A stretch of 64,000 bases of DNA from Takakia lepidozioides (lineage: Eukaryota > Streptophyta > Takakiopsida > Takakiales > Takakiaceae): the NCBI GenBank assembly GCA_030704615.1, contig CM060731.1:4278001-4342000 (forward strand), given 5' to 3'. Numbering within the stretch: position 1 is the first letter of the stretch; each line of letters starts with the position of its first letter. The notes under the pieces are model-generated. The model was not told the origin of the DNA. It ran no database searches and saw only the letters and a list, made by a program, of their open reading frames with translations. Positions 23,301 to 33,180 of this stretch are shown in pieces. The translations under genes were made by a program, and so were the position numbers.

Positions 23301-24640
23301 ATCCATTTTCAACACAGTTCCTGTGATCATAAAGATCATCTTCTGTATCTGTATCTTAACTCCTCTTATTAATCCCAATGGCTGTACACTTCTTTGATCT
23401 GCCATTGTTACTATAAATGGGGCTGGGTTCATGTTACTTAGACCAAGCTTCTCTTCCTTATTGGTCTGTCATGATATTTACTCTAGAACCTCCATCTATC
23501 AGTACATCCGTTAGTTCTGTGCTCCCAATTCTCAATTGGATTACTGGCATAGAATCATCAAAGTCCATGACTGTTTCTCGCCCTTCCGGCTTCACATTAT
23601 AACTGGTCACCTTGCTGTTCAGGTCTGTGTTTCCTGTCTCCTGGGCAATTCGATTGATTGCTTGATACAGCCTGTGCCTACAATAAGGTGCCACAGCTAA
23701 TAGCTGTCCAATGGTAATTTCTGCTTTGGTCTGGCATATTACTTCAGCCAAAGTCTCTTCATTACTTTGCATGTCTGTATCTTCTTTCTTCCTTTCTTCC
23801 TCACTCCCTTCTTCTTCTCCATCAGAATCAGAGGAATCTGCCACAGGAATATCAGTACTCTTTTGCATTTCCCTTATAGTATCTGCCACTTCCTTGTGCA
23901 GTTCCTTCTCATCTTTCCAAGTCTCTTCATCTTCAGGCATATCATTGCCACCTTCATTATCATCTTCTTCCTCTACTACTGGAGGTATTAGTTTGGCTTT
24001 ACTTCTTGTTACTATCATTGTACTTACTTCTGGTACAACACATGGCCTAACCATGTGAGCTGCCACCACTGGGCCCTCATTCACAGGAGCTCTCATCTCA
24101 TTCTGGTGTCTTATCCAGAATGAACAGGCTGCCCTGCGATGTCCTGGCTGATTACAATAGTAACATAGTTCTTCACCATTGGGTCCTCGCCCTTGGTCTG
24201 TTCTTGGATTATTTCTATAATCCTGATTCCCGGGCTGATAATTCCCCCTTGGATTACCCTGATAGTTGCCTCTGGTATTTCCTTTGTAATTCCCTCTTGA
24301 ATTACCTCTCCCTTCCATGCCATTGTTATAACCACCAGACCTACCATAGTGGTCCTGATCATTGTTTCTTCTTGGCTGGGGCTGCACCTGATGCACCCTT
24401 ACTTACTTGCCTAGGTTCTCTTGCAGTTGTCCTTCTGTTGTAGTAACAATTCTCAGTAGAATGGTTATCCATTTTACAGATAGTACAGTGTTTCTCCTTC
24501 ATGTGGCATTCTGTGGTGGTATGGCCTTCATTTTGGCACTTTGCACACCATACACCCTTCCTCCAATGTGTTGCAGCCTCTGTGGCATACTTCTTCAAGA
24601 TTTCTTCCAATCTTTTTTCATAGTTATCCCTCTTCAACTT
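20392..24640 (-). pseudogene. Gypsy G1 pol: gag C-end, protease, RT, RNase H, integrase (broken)
   Basis: On the minus strand, from right to left: zinc knuckles (CAKCQNEGHTTTEC, CTICKMDNHSTENC, CYYCNQPGHRRAAC), an RGNYQGNPRGNYQPGN-type repeat, an aspartic protease LIDGGSRVNIM (about 23490), and RT with FIYPIEYTTWLSPIVIVPK, VCVNYKKLNA and FLDD (22182-22171). RNase H (about 21900-21330) is broken. Integrase follows, with a CQSCDEC zinc part, LDFVGPIN, FISDQGSHFMNE and YYPQGNGQAEATNK (DDE). ORFs break at 23458, 22480 and 21961. The integrase tail stops at 20392, where the 15-bp repeat flanking the LINE begins, so the 3' LTR is absent. Confidence 0.88.
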
Positions 24641-24686
24641 CTCCTTTCTCTTACTCTTTCTTTTAGTTCTTGCTCTTCTTCTTCAT

Positions 24687-26001
24687 CTATCTACTCATCC
24701 TCAGAGTCCTCATCATCCTTTTTCTCTCTCCTGAGCATTCCCAATTGCTCAATTTTGTTAGCAGTTTCAAATGCCTCCTCCACTGTATTATGGGTAACAT
24801 ATCCACTTTCTTTTGCAACTCCGGTCTTAGTCCACTCACAAACCAAGTCTTCTGTAAACCGGGTGCTGGTACTGCAGCCAGCTTTTTCATCATCAATTCC
24901 ATCTTCTCCATATACTCTTCAACAGTTTCATGCTTCTTCTGCTTCAGCTATTGTAAACTCCCATACACTTCATCCTCAGTTTTTACTTGTCCTGAACCTA
25001 TTTCGAAATGCTGTATTCAAGCCATTCTAGGTTAGGAAATGATTATCAGGGAATCTTGCATACCATTCACTTGCTTTCTTGATAATTGAACAAGGAAACA
25101 GTCTCATCTTGGCATCATCCCATTCTCATTGTTCACTATACACATGTGCTCAAATTGGCTAATGTGTACATCGGGATCCCTTTTTCCTGAATATATTGGA
25201 AAGGGTGGTTTTGCCCGTGTTGGTTGTAACGCCATCTGTGGCCCTACCTTCTGCCCACTCACAGGTGCTGGCACCCTTACTGGTGCTGGTCCTTCTGGAC
25301 CTGTTGTTTTTGTGGTGGATCTTCCACCAAGTGGTGGCCCTTGAGCACTCCCCTGCTTCTAGCCCCACTATATTCACAGTATTCCCAGCTTCAGTTGCAC
25401 TACTTCCCACACTCCCTGTCCCCCCAGAGCCAGATCCAGGCCGCCCGCTTGATCCCCCTGAGCCGACACCTTCGTTGGCCTGTGATCCAAGTGCTCCACT
25501 TGATCCAGGTCCAACGGGTTGGGATGTCCTGGTTGTAGTCTCAACCTCAGCTGTTGGGTCTACTTCTTCATATTCTTCCTCTTCCAATTTCTTCTCTTCT
25601 GTTTTCATCCTCCAAGTTCTGCCCTTGGGTTTCTTCTTCACTCATGTAACTCAACTGTAATGGTGTTGGAGAGTCTGAACTCTCCGTTGGCTCTGCCACA
25701 TCCTCTCCTCCTTCTTCACCTTCCGCTTCAGAAACTGGAGTTCCTGCTGGTTTGGTTCCATGCCAACTCTTATCAAAGATTTCTGTCAAATCTTTTATCC
25801 AGGGATGTACCTCAGATCTTTCACCTCGTGATTGATCTTCTTCCCGTACCAATTCCCTTAATCTTTCTTGCAAAGAAACAAAGAGTGGCATCCAACTCTA
25901 GTTCTTCCGGTATGGGTGATATACTCTCTGATCTTAATGGTGTGAGAGGTCCAGATGATTCCCCTATGTCTATTCCTCTCTCCCAAGATATGGATAATTA
26001 G
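24687..26001 (-). pseudogene. Gypsy G1 gag (broken)
   Basis: This is a capsid-type gag region on the minus strand. It starts with RSESISPIPEELELDA and an acidic segment, goes through a Gly/Ser-rich linker (GSGGTGSVGSSATEAGNTVN) and FPIYSGKGDPDVHISQFEHM, and ends in FVSGLRPELQKKVDML and a charged tail. The retrotransposon gag core (Y..F....F..WN.L...F..RF) is clearer in the second copy at 27894-29037. Frames change several times, so the gene is broken. Confidence 0.75.
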
Positions 26002-26147
26002 CTTTCAGATAGCTTTCTCTTTTTGCTGAATATCTCTGGCGTCTAGCTTCTCTTTCATCACTCATGTCCCATGTCTTTCATTTCTTTTAATGTGGCAATA
26101 ACCAAAACTCTCTTCTGTAATATCTCTCGTATATGCCTGGGTTTCTT

Positions 26148-26729
26148 TCAAGCTTCAATGCACCCTTGGCTATACCTTGAAGTCTCCGTTACCATATAAC
26201 CATATGGCAAACAAGTCTGGAAAGCTGTTCTTGGTGTGAGTTTGATCCACAAAATATCCATTGGAATCCAATTCTTTACCAGTACAAGCTCTTCATGCAT
26301 ATGAGTATAAACATTCAACTTTCTTTCTTCCCAGCCTTCAAACTCTACTCGCTTAATGGATAGCAATGCTATCACATATACCAATGTTGGTAACCAACGT
26401 GCTCTTCCTCTACAGGCTACCTGATAAATCTTTATCACTCCTTTCTCCAGACCCCATTCCGGATCAGCATCATGCACTCGCTTAAGAATATTTTCTTTAC
26501 AACCGTCTGGCAATTCCAAGAACCTTTGAAAGAATTGTTTGGACAATCTTTCTTCCTTCGTTCCACAGGGAATTTGATTCACTTCAAATTCTTTAATGGT
26601 CCAACCACCATGATCCCACCAGATGCCTGTCACATCTGGTTGTTCATTACTTAGATCCCCAGTATGGTCGCCAAATGTCGCACGGCTTTTACTCACCCAT
26701 CCCTTCGCTATTCGAGGCGGAAACTCCAA
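26148..26729 (-). CDS. Gypsy G1 leader ORF of unknown function (copy A)
   Basis: A 193-residue open frame lies between the LTR region and gag. It reads EFPPRIAKGWVSKSRATFG, IWWDHGGWTIKEFEVNQIPC, FFQRFLELPDGCKENILKRV and KNWIPMDILWIKLTPRTAF. I do not recognise the family. It is Trp-rich and lacks obvious signal or membrane segments. A 211-residue homologue stands at the same place in the second unit (29119-29754), there with an extra 18 residues at the start. Keeping an open frame in both units while gag and pol are broken suggests it is a real element gene. Confidence 0.6.
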   Translation of the reverse strand: MEFPPRIAKGWVSKSRATFGDHTGDLSNEQPDVTGIWWDHGGWTIKEFEVNQIPCGTKEERLSKQFFQRFLELPDGCKENILKRVHDADPEWGLEKGVIKIYQVACRGRARWLPTLVYVIALLSIKRVEFEGWEERKLNVYTHMHEELVLVKNWIPMDILWIKLTPRTAFQTCLPYGYMVTETSRYSQGCIEA

Positions 26730-27641
26730 GATAGAAGAGTTGGAAATTCTCTAAGTACTCAGCCCGCGCAAAACAATCAGTCATGACCTACAGCTAGTGT
26801 ATCATGGGGGTGTTTCCTATTTGTTTCCCTTTTGGCATTCATGTTAGCTATCTTACCATTGATAATTAAGTATCAGTTTGCTTTATCAATCTATTGGATT
26901 CCATCACTCATCCATTCATTCCACAGCTTCACTCAGATCTCTCTACACAGTGTGATTGTATCGTAAAAGTATCCGATTATGATTTATCAGGTATCAGGCC
27001 GAAGCCATTGTGTCTCTAATCTGCTCTACAATATCATTACAGCCTTGCATATATCAAGCATCTACTCATCATCTCTCTATCTTCACTTCTGTTCTTCATC
27101 TCTGCCCGATCCCCTCTCCTCCCTGACCAAGAAGTCCTCCTCCGAATGATATCTCCAAAATTCCCCGCTTCTCCCTTTATCTTCCTACCCGTGGTTCTAA
27201 CCGTTTCCCTCACTAACCGTCGTCTGTGAACTAACATGTTCCCTTCGCAGGTGTTTTTCCCCACAGTCGTTCCCTGTCCTGCTCTCCGTTCCCTATGATC
27301 GTGACAGCTGTGTCAAGCTGTGACTGGTTGTGTGAAACTGTGACGGGCTGTGACTGGCTGTGCGACTTTGTTTGGCTGTGTCGGCTGTGATGGCTGTGTC
27401 GGCTGTGACGACTGTGACGGGCTGTGTTGGCTGTGTCAGCTGTGTCGGCTGTGATGACTGTGACGGGCTGTGTTGGCTGTGTTGGCTGTGTCGGCTGTGA
27501 CGACTGTGACGGGCTGTGTAACCCCCCTCTACAGTGCGCTGCTGTCACCCCTAAGGCTCCTGTTGGTCTCAGTCTGTGCAAAAATTAAGGGTACCCTACA
27601 GATCCTGTATAAGTGTCTAAGTCCCCGACAGTCCTCTAACA
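26730..27641 (-). repeat. Gypsy G1 5' LTR and leader (copy A)
   Basis: The LTR starts on the minus strand at 27641 with TGTTAGAGGACTGTC, the same start as the second unit at 30767. It contains a GGCTGTGACGGGCTGTG-type low-complexity array at about 27300-27515. The end of the LTR and the primer-binding site are not clearly visible, so the LTR/leader border is not set. Confidence 0.6.
27300..27515 (+). repeat. CTGTG-rich minisatellite inside the G1 LTR
   Basis: Short units of about 9-12 bp, variants of GGCTGTGACG and GGCTGTGTC, are repeated many times. The same array, of different length, lies at 30343-30645 in the second LTR, so it belongs to the LTR and varies in copy number. Confidence 0.85.
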
Positions 27642-27893
27642 GACTCATCCTCAGAGTCCTCATCATCCCTTTTCTCTCTCCTGAGCATTCCTAATTGCTC
27701 AATTCTATTTGCAGTTTCAAATGCCTCCTCCACTGTATTATGGGGTAACATATCCACTTTCTTTTGCAACTCTGGTCTTAGTCCACTCACAAACCAAGTC
27801 TTCTCTAACCTGGTGCTGGTACTGCAGCCAGCTTTTTCATCATCAATTCCATCTTTTCCATATACTCCTCAACAGTTTCATGCTTCTTTTGCT

Positions 27894-29037
27894 TTAACTG
27901 TTGTAAACTTCCATACACTTCATCCTCTTTCTTTTACTTGTCCTGAACCTATTTCGGAATGCTGTATTCAAGCCATTCCAGGTTAGGAAATGATTATCAG
28001 GGAATCTTGCATACCATTCACTTGCTTTCTTTATAAGTGAACAAGGAAACAATCTCATCTTGGCATCATCGCCATTCTCATCATCGCCATTCTCATTGTT
28101 CACTATACACATGTGCTCAAATTGGCTAATGTGTACATCGGGATCCCCTTTTCCTGAATATATTGGAAAAGGTGGTTTTGCCCGTGTTGGTTGTAACGCC
28201 ATCTGTGGCTCTACCTTCTGCCCACTGACAGGTGCTGGCACCCTTGCTGGTGATGGTCCTTCTGGACCTGTTGTTGTTGTGGTGGATCTTCCACCAAGTG
28301 GTGGCCCTTGAGCACTCCCTGCTTCTGGCCCTACGATATTCACAGTATTCCCAGCTTCAGTTGCACTACTTCCCACACTCCCTGTCCCCCTAGAGCCAGA
28401 TCCAGGCAGCCCGCCTGATCCCCCTGAGCCGACACCTTCGTTGGCATGTGATCCAAGTGCTCCACTTGATCCAGGTCCAACGAGTTGGGATGTCCTGGTT
28501 GTAGTCTCAACCTCAGCTGTTGGGTCTACTTCTTCATATTCTTCTCTCTTCCAATTTCTTCTCTCTGTTTTCATCCTCCAAGTTCTGCCCTTGGGTTTCT
28601 TCTTCACTCATGTAACTCAACTGCAATGGTGTTGGAGAGTCTGAACTCTCCGTTGGCTCTGCCACATCCTCTCCTCCTTCTTCACCTTCCGCTTCAGAAA
28701 CTGGAGTTCCTGCTTTTTGTGTTCCATGCCAACTCTTATCAAAGATTTCTGTCAAATCTTTTATCCAGGGATGTACCTCAGATCTTTCACCTCGTGATTG
28801 ATCTTCTTTCTTCCGTACCAATTCCCTTAATCTTTCTTGCAAAGAAACAGAAGGAGTGGCATCCAACTCTAGTTCTTCCGGTATGGGTGATATACTCTCT
28901 GATCTTAATGGTGTGAGAGGTCCAGATGATTCCCCTATGTCTATTCCTCTCTCCCAAAGATATGGATAATTAGCTTTCAGATAGCTTTCTCTTTTTGCTG
29001 AATATCTCTGGCGTCTAGCTTCTCTTTCATCACTCAT
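27894..29037 (-). pseudogene. Gypsy G1b gag (frameshifted)
   Basis: Gag on the minus strand begins MSDEREARRQRYSAKRESYL at 29037. It runs 167 codons before a frame change near 28570 into a frame that ends at 27894. Motifs are an acidic N-terminal half, a Gly/Ser-rich linker, then the capsid-like core (AKMRLFPCSLIKKASEWYA, NHFLTWNGLNTAFRNRF). GDDENGDD is a short in-frame duplication absent from copy A. Confidence 0.75.
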
Positions 29038-29118
29038 GTCCCATGTCTTTCATTTCTTTTAATGTGGCAATAACCAAAACTCTCTCTGTAATATCTCTCG
29101 TATATGCCTGGGTTTCTT

Positions 29119-29754
29119 TCAAGCTTCAATGCACCCTTGGCTATACCTTGAAGTCTCCGTTACCATATAACCATATGGCAAACAAGTCTGGAAAGCTGTT
29201 CTTGGTGTGAGTTTGATCCACAAAATATCCATTGGAATCCAATTCTTTACCAGTACAAGCTCTTCATGCATATGAGTATAAACATTCAACTTTCTTTCCT
29301 CCCAACCTTCAAACTCTACTCGCTTAATGGATAGCAATGCTATCACATAAACCAATGTTGGTAACCAACGTGCTCTTCCTCTACAGGCCACTTGATAAAT
29401 CTTTATCACTCCTTTCTCCAGACCCCACTCAGGGTCAGCATCATGCACTCTCTTAAGAATGTTTTCCTTACAACCGTCTGGCAATTCCAAAAACCTCTGG
29501 AAGAATCGTTTGGACAATCTTTCCTTCTCAGTTTCACAAGGAATTTGATTCACATCAAATTCTTTAATTCTCCATCCACCATGATCCCACCAGATGCCTG
29601 TCACATCTGGTTGTTCATGACCCAGTTCCCCAGTATGGTCGCCAAATGTCGCGCGGCTTTTACTCACCCATCCCTTCGCTATCCGAGGCGGAAACTCCAA
29701 GATAGAAGAGTTGGAAATCTTTAAGCACTCAGCCCGCTCAGAACAATCAGTCAT
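29119..29754 (-). CDS. Gypsy G1b leader ORF of unknown function (copy B)
   Basis: A 211-residue open frame starts MTDCSERAECLKISNSS and then matches the copy A leader ORF nearly residue for residue (for example RVEFEGWEERKLNVYTHMH). It lies between the LTR and gag. No known domain is recognised, and being conserved and unbroken in both units argues for function. It could be a retrotransposon accessory protein or the divergent N-terminal part of gag; a stop separates it from the MSDER gag start. Confidence 0.6.
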   Translation of the reverse strand: MTDCSERAECLKISNSSILEFPPRIAKGWVSKSRATFGDHTGELGHEQPDVTGIWWDHGGWRIKEFDVNQIPCETEKERLSKRFFQRFLELPDGCKENILKRVHDADPEWGLEKGVIKIYQVACRGRARWLPTLVYVIALLSIKRVEFEGWEERKLNVYTHMHEELVLVKNWIPMDILWIKLTPRTAFQTCLPYGYMVTETSRYSQGCIEA

Positions 29755-30342
29755 GACCTACAACTAGTGTATCATGGGGGTGTTTCCTATTTGTTTTCCT
29801 TCCTGCATCATGTTAGCTAGTTACTTTACTGTTGGTAATTAAGTATCAGTTTGCTTCAGTAATCTATCGGATTCCATCAACTCATCCATTCATTCCACAG
29901 CTTCACTCAGATCTCTCTACACAGTGTGAGTATGAAGTGTGTATCAGATTAATATCTATCAAGTATCAGGCTGAAGCCATGGAGTCTCTAATCTGCTCTA
30001 CATTACAATTCTACTGCGTGCATTCATTAAGCATCGTCCTCCTCCTACTCCGTGCTCTCCCTCTTTCTCCTCATAGATCCGCTCTCTGCCTCATTTTCCC
30101 CCGTGATGTCCGAAGTCCCCCCCCCAGAAGTGCTCCTCCTACTCCTTCCAACAGTGATTCCCCAAGAAGTGATCCAAGAATTGATCCTTTTCCAGTCCTT
30201 GCTCTTAGCTTTATCTTCCTACCCGTTGTTCTAACCGATTCCCTCACTAACCGTCGTCCGTGAACTAACATGTTCCATTCGCAGGTGTTGTTCCCCACAG
30301 TCGTTCCCTGTCCTGCTATCTGTTCCCTATGGTCGTGACAGT

Positions 30343-30645
30343 TGTGTCAATCTGTGACTGGCTGTGTGAAACTGTGACGGGCTGTAACCGGCTGTGTCGG
30401 GCTGTGACTGGCTATGCGACTGTGTTTGGCTGTGTTGGGTTGTGACTGGCTGTGTGGCTGTGTCGGCTGTGACGGGCTATGTTGGCTGTGATGGGCTGTG
30501 TCGGGCTGTGACGAGCTGTGTTGACTGTGTCTGGCTGTGTCGGACTATGACGGGCTGTGTTGACTGTGATGGGCTGTGTCGGCTGTGTTGGCTGTGACGA
30601 GCTGTGCCGGACTGTGACGGGCTGTGTTGGCTGTGACGGGCTGTG
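30343..30645 (+). repeat. CTGTG-rich minisatellite inside the G1b LTR
   Basis: This is the same low-complexity GGCTGTGACGGGCTGTG-type array as at 27300-27515 but longer, placed about 120 bp inside the LTR start. Confidence 0.85.
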
Positions 30646-30767
30646 TAATCCCCCCGAAAGTGCGCTGCTGTCACCCCTAAGGCTCCTGTTGGTCTCAGTC
30701 TGTGCAAAAATTAAGGGTACCCCACAGATCTCGTATAAGTGTCTAAGTCCCAGACAGTTCTCTAACA

Positions 30768-31860
30768 GATGCTCGTGTGCACCCATATGAATGCAGGCAC
30801 GAGTCATTGTCTTGCATCGGTGTGCTACCTGGTACATACGAGCGTGACACACAGAAACACAGGACGGGGAAAGTTTGCAGAACCTGCACACAAAAGTATT
30901 GGTCTTGGGAGGGCAAGTCCTGGGGTGAAAGGATTCAGGGGCACACCTTCCCACTCACTTTTGTTTGGTTGAGCGCTGTTTCTCAGGCGAGGGCAAGATA
31001 TATTCAGGCACTTGCAATGCCCAACGCAAACCGACCTTCGAAATTTCAATCCAATGTCGTTGTGGATGTTTGACGTTTTTGTCCTGCACCAAGGGTGTCC
31101 GTCATGTTTCTTGTCCATGCCCTGCAGAAGCCCAGCCAGTCCATTGGAAGACGTGGGAGGGTTGAGCTCAAACAAGATGTCCCCATCAAGTTCTGCTGGC
31201 ATGTATTGAACCCGCTGCACACGAAGGGACTCCCAATCAACAAAACGCAGCTCGCTCTTGCACCCAGGCACCCCTGCGAGGGCTTTCAATTTTGGAATGA
31301 CACTCGTTATCTCTTGCAATTCGGATTCATCCAAGAATGGAGTCTGCACTGGCGGAGGAATCTCAGAAACATCCTCCGAGGACGAGTCTGAAAGAGTCAC
31401 GAATGTAGTGGATGTGCTCACCTCTTGTTTCACATGAACTGTGCCCTTTTGCTGCACGACCGATGCTGCAGTTCCAGGGGTAATGACTGATCCTGCTGAT
31501 TGTCTTCTCTCTTTTCCAAGGACACGGTATGTGCCTGGAAGGACTCTCCACTTCCTTCCACACTCGCCAACCAATGGTTTCTCCAAATGTCCAGAATCCA
31601 AATTCCCATCCTCGTCATACACCTCTTTTTGAACAAGCAGAGAACCCAATTCCAGTGGGAACAATGTAACCAGCTCATCCTCATGAACAACTGCAAACCC
31701 ATCGTCGTCTGCAGTGGCAGTCAGTGGAAGACTACCTGCATTGGAATGAAATCGGGCTAGTCTATCTCTCCTCCCTGGACATGTTTTCCTACGCTGACCG
31801 AAAGTTTCGATTCACAACGGAATCCCCGAACTGATAGCCCGCAATTCTCGAAAGGGGATC
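30768..31860 (-). pseudogene. SWIM/MULE-like transposase, copy 3, N-terminal fragment
   Basis: On the minus strand, FPLELGSLLVQKEVYDEDGN, AELDGDILFELNPP and GMDKKHDGHPWCRTKTS are collinear with the N-terminal part of transposase copy 2 (HLKPGSVFLEEERKDSNG, ADVDGNIFFEFPP, MDRKHDGHPWCVTKTTS). After a frameshift near 30950 it continues FVCRFCKLSPSCVSVC and TRACIHMGAHEH, and is cut there by the LTR of G1b at 30767. Only the Cys/His-rich N-terminal part remains; the catalytic core and SWIM finger are absent. It lies upstream of, and divergent from, locus P1. Confidence 0.82.
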
Positions 31861-32655
31861 CACCACAAAAAAATTGAGGTCAACAAGGGTAGCACTAACC
31901 CAAAGGCTGCGGGCGATGCATCAAAGGATGCAGGAATGACATGCACTGAACTTCGCAGACAACCACGCTGAGAGACACCAACTAGAAAAACTGTTTTCAA
32001 ATATAGGAAGCCACAAGAAGCCGTGTTGTTTTTTGATGAAAAACAAACCCTGAACATGACATGAAACCATCCTTTATGGAAAGACGGCAACAACCCTGGA
32101 GAGCAGTAAACAGGAAGACCCCGAATGTAATGAGGTTGTGCCGTGCCAGAAGAGCACAACACAAACACTGACACTCCAAGAGTCACCTCGCACGGATGTG
32201 TGCAACACAAGATCATTTCCGACACAACCCTTTATACCGAATGACCCCATGGCGACGATGACGGCAAAATGCAAAGCACAGGGCAGGCAGTACGACACAC
32301 GTGGATGCATATGTGAAGCACAACATTTATGGCGAATCTGCAAGAACTGCTCCAAATTGAACTAGCATTAGATTTCTACGGCACTTCCGAATTTGAAACC
32401 ATGCAAGAAGGCCGCCATATATTGGCAGGCGGCGAAGTACATCTGACATATATCACAAGTACATGCAACGGATGTACATATTTTCTAGCACTTTATTTCT
32501 TGAATAATACAAAGACGCCGAAATGGATGAATTCCGTTCGCACACAATAACAACACCCGCATCCAAATACGGTTGACAATGTCCAATTTTGATTTTGGTT
32601 ACATGCAATAGCAACCCTTGTTGCAAACGTCAAACTGGAGAGCTCTAGAGGCATC
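31861..32655. other. Spacer between divergent transposase copy 3 and locus P1
   Basis: By analogy with the P2 locus this is a divergent 5' region. I see no convincing gene or repeat. Several short open frames occur on both strands without known motifs. Confidence 0.4.
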
Positions 32656-33069
32656 GTGGGGAGCCCTTGTTTCCAGCGGAGGAGGAAGAGAAGGAAGTCA
32701 TTATACTTCACGAGCTCTAGAAACAGGAATAGAGCCAGATATAGAATGAGGATGGAAAGAGTGGCCGAAGAGGAAAAGGCGGAAGAAGAGGGCAAAGAGC
32801 AAAGTTCGGCGATGGAAGAGCAGGAATCCGGAGAAGAAGACAAGCAGCCTGCCATAGTTCCAAGAACAGATGAGGAGGACACTGCATCCGAGGGAGAGGC
32901 AGACGTCAAAGATGATGTTGACGCTGGCCTCACGAAGAACCTAATAGTGGAAGAGAGGATGGGGGAGATGCTCCAGAACATGCAAGGCGTGGAGAGCAGT
33001 CCGAAGTGCAAAGGGTCCCCGGCGATTGGGGAGTCTTCTGGAGCAGCCAAAAAAAGGTTCAATCTTTGA
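32656..33069 (+). CDS. Charged ORF, possible 5' exon of locus P1
   Basis: This open frame of 137 codons starts with a basic, RS-like stretch (RRRKRRKSLYFTSSRNRNRA) and continues with a Glu-rich acidic tract (EEEKAEEEGKEQSS, then DTASEGEADVKDDVDAG). Before its stop lies AKKRFNL, where AAAAAAG/GTTCAA could be a splice donor joining to the acceptor CCTGCAG at about 35923. If so, the hairpin satellite forms most of a 2.9-kb intron. No known domain is seen. Confidence 0.4.
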   Translation: MGSPCFQRRRKRRKSLYFTSSRNRNRARYRMRMERVAEEEKAEEEGKEQSSAMEEQESGEEDKQPAIVPRTDEEDTASEGEADVKDDVDAGLTKNLIVEERMGEMLQNMQGVESSPKCKGSPAIGESSGAAKKRFNL

Positions 33070-33180
33070 AACCCACCTTTGTGCTTCATTACTGATGTGA
33101 ACCCAAGTTGAGATTCTATTTCGATATGAACATAGTCTTTACACGGCATCTCTGCCAGGTTGCATCAACCGCGAACAAGA

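Larger units (their letters stand above)
27642..30767 (-). mobile_element. Second Gypsy LTR-leader-gag unit (G1b), truncated
   Basis: This unit repeats about 24.69-27.64 kb in the same order: LTR (start 30767, TGTTAGAGAACTGTC), leader ORF (29754-29119), then gag (29037-27894, with FPIYSGKGDPDVHISQFEHM and NHFLTWNGLNTAFRNRF). It stops inside gag at 27643, exactly where the LTR of copy A begins. Small insertions and deletions separate the copies. Either G1 inserted into G1b, or the 3-kb LTR-gag block was duplicated in tandem. Its right border cuts transposase copy 3. Confidence 0.8.

Noticed and set aside
27300-27515. Coding repeat protein from the CTGTG array
   Set aside because: The array lies inside an LTR in both Gypsy units and varies in length; it is low-complexity non-coding DNA.
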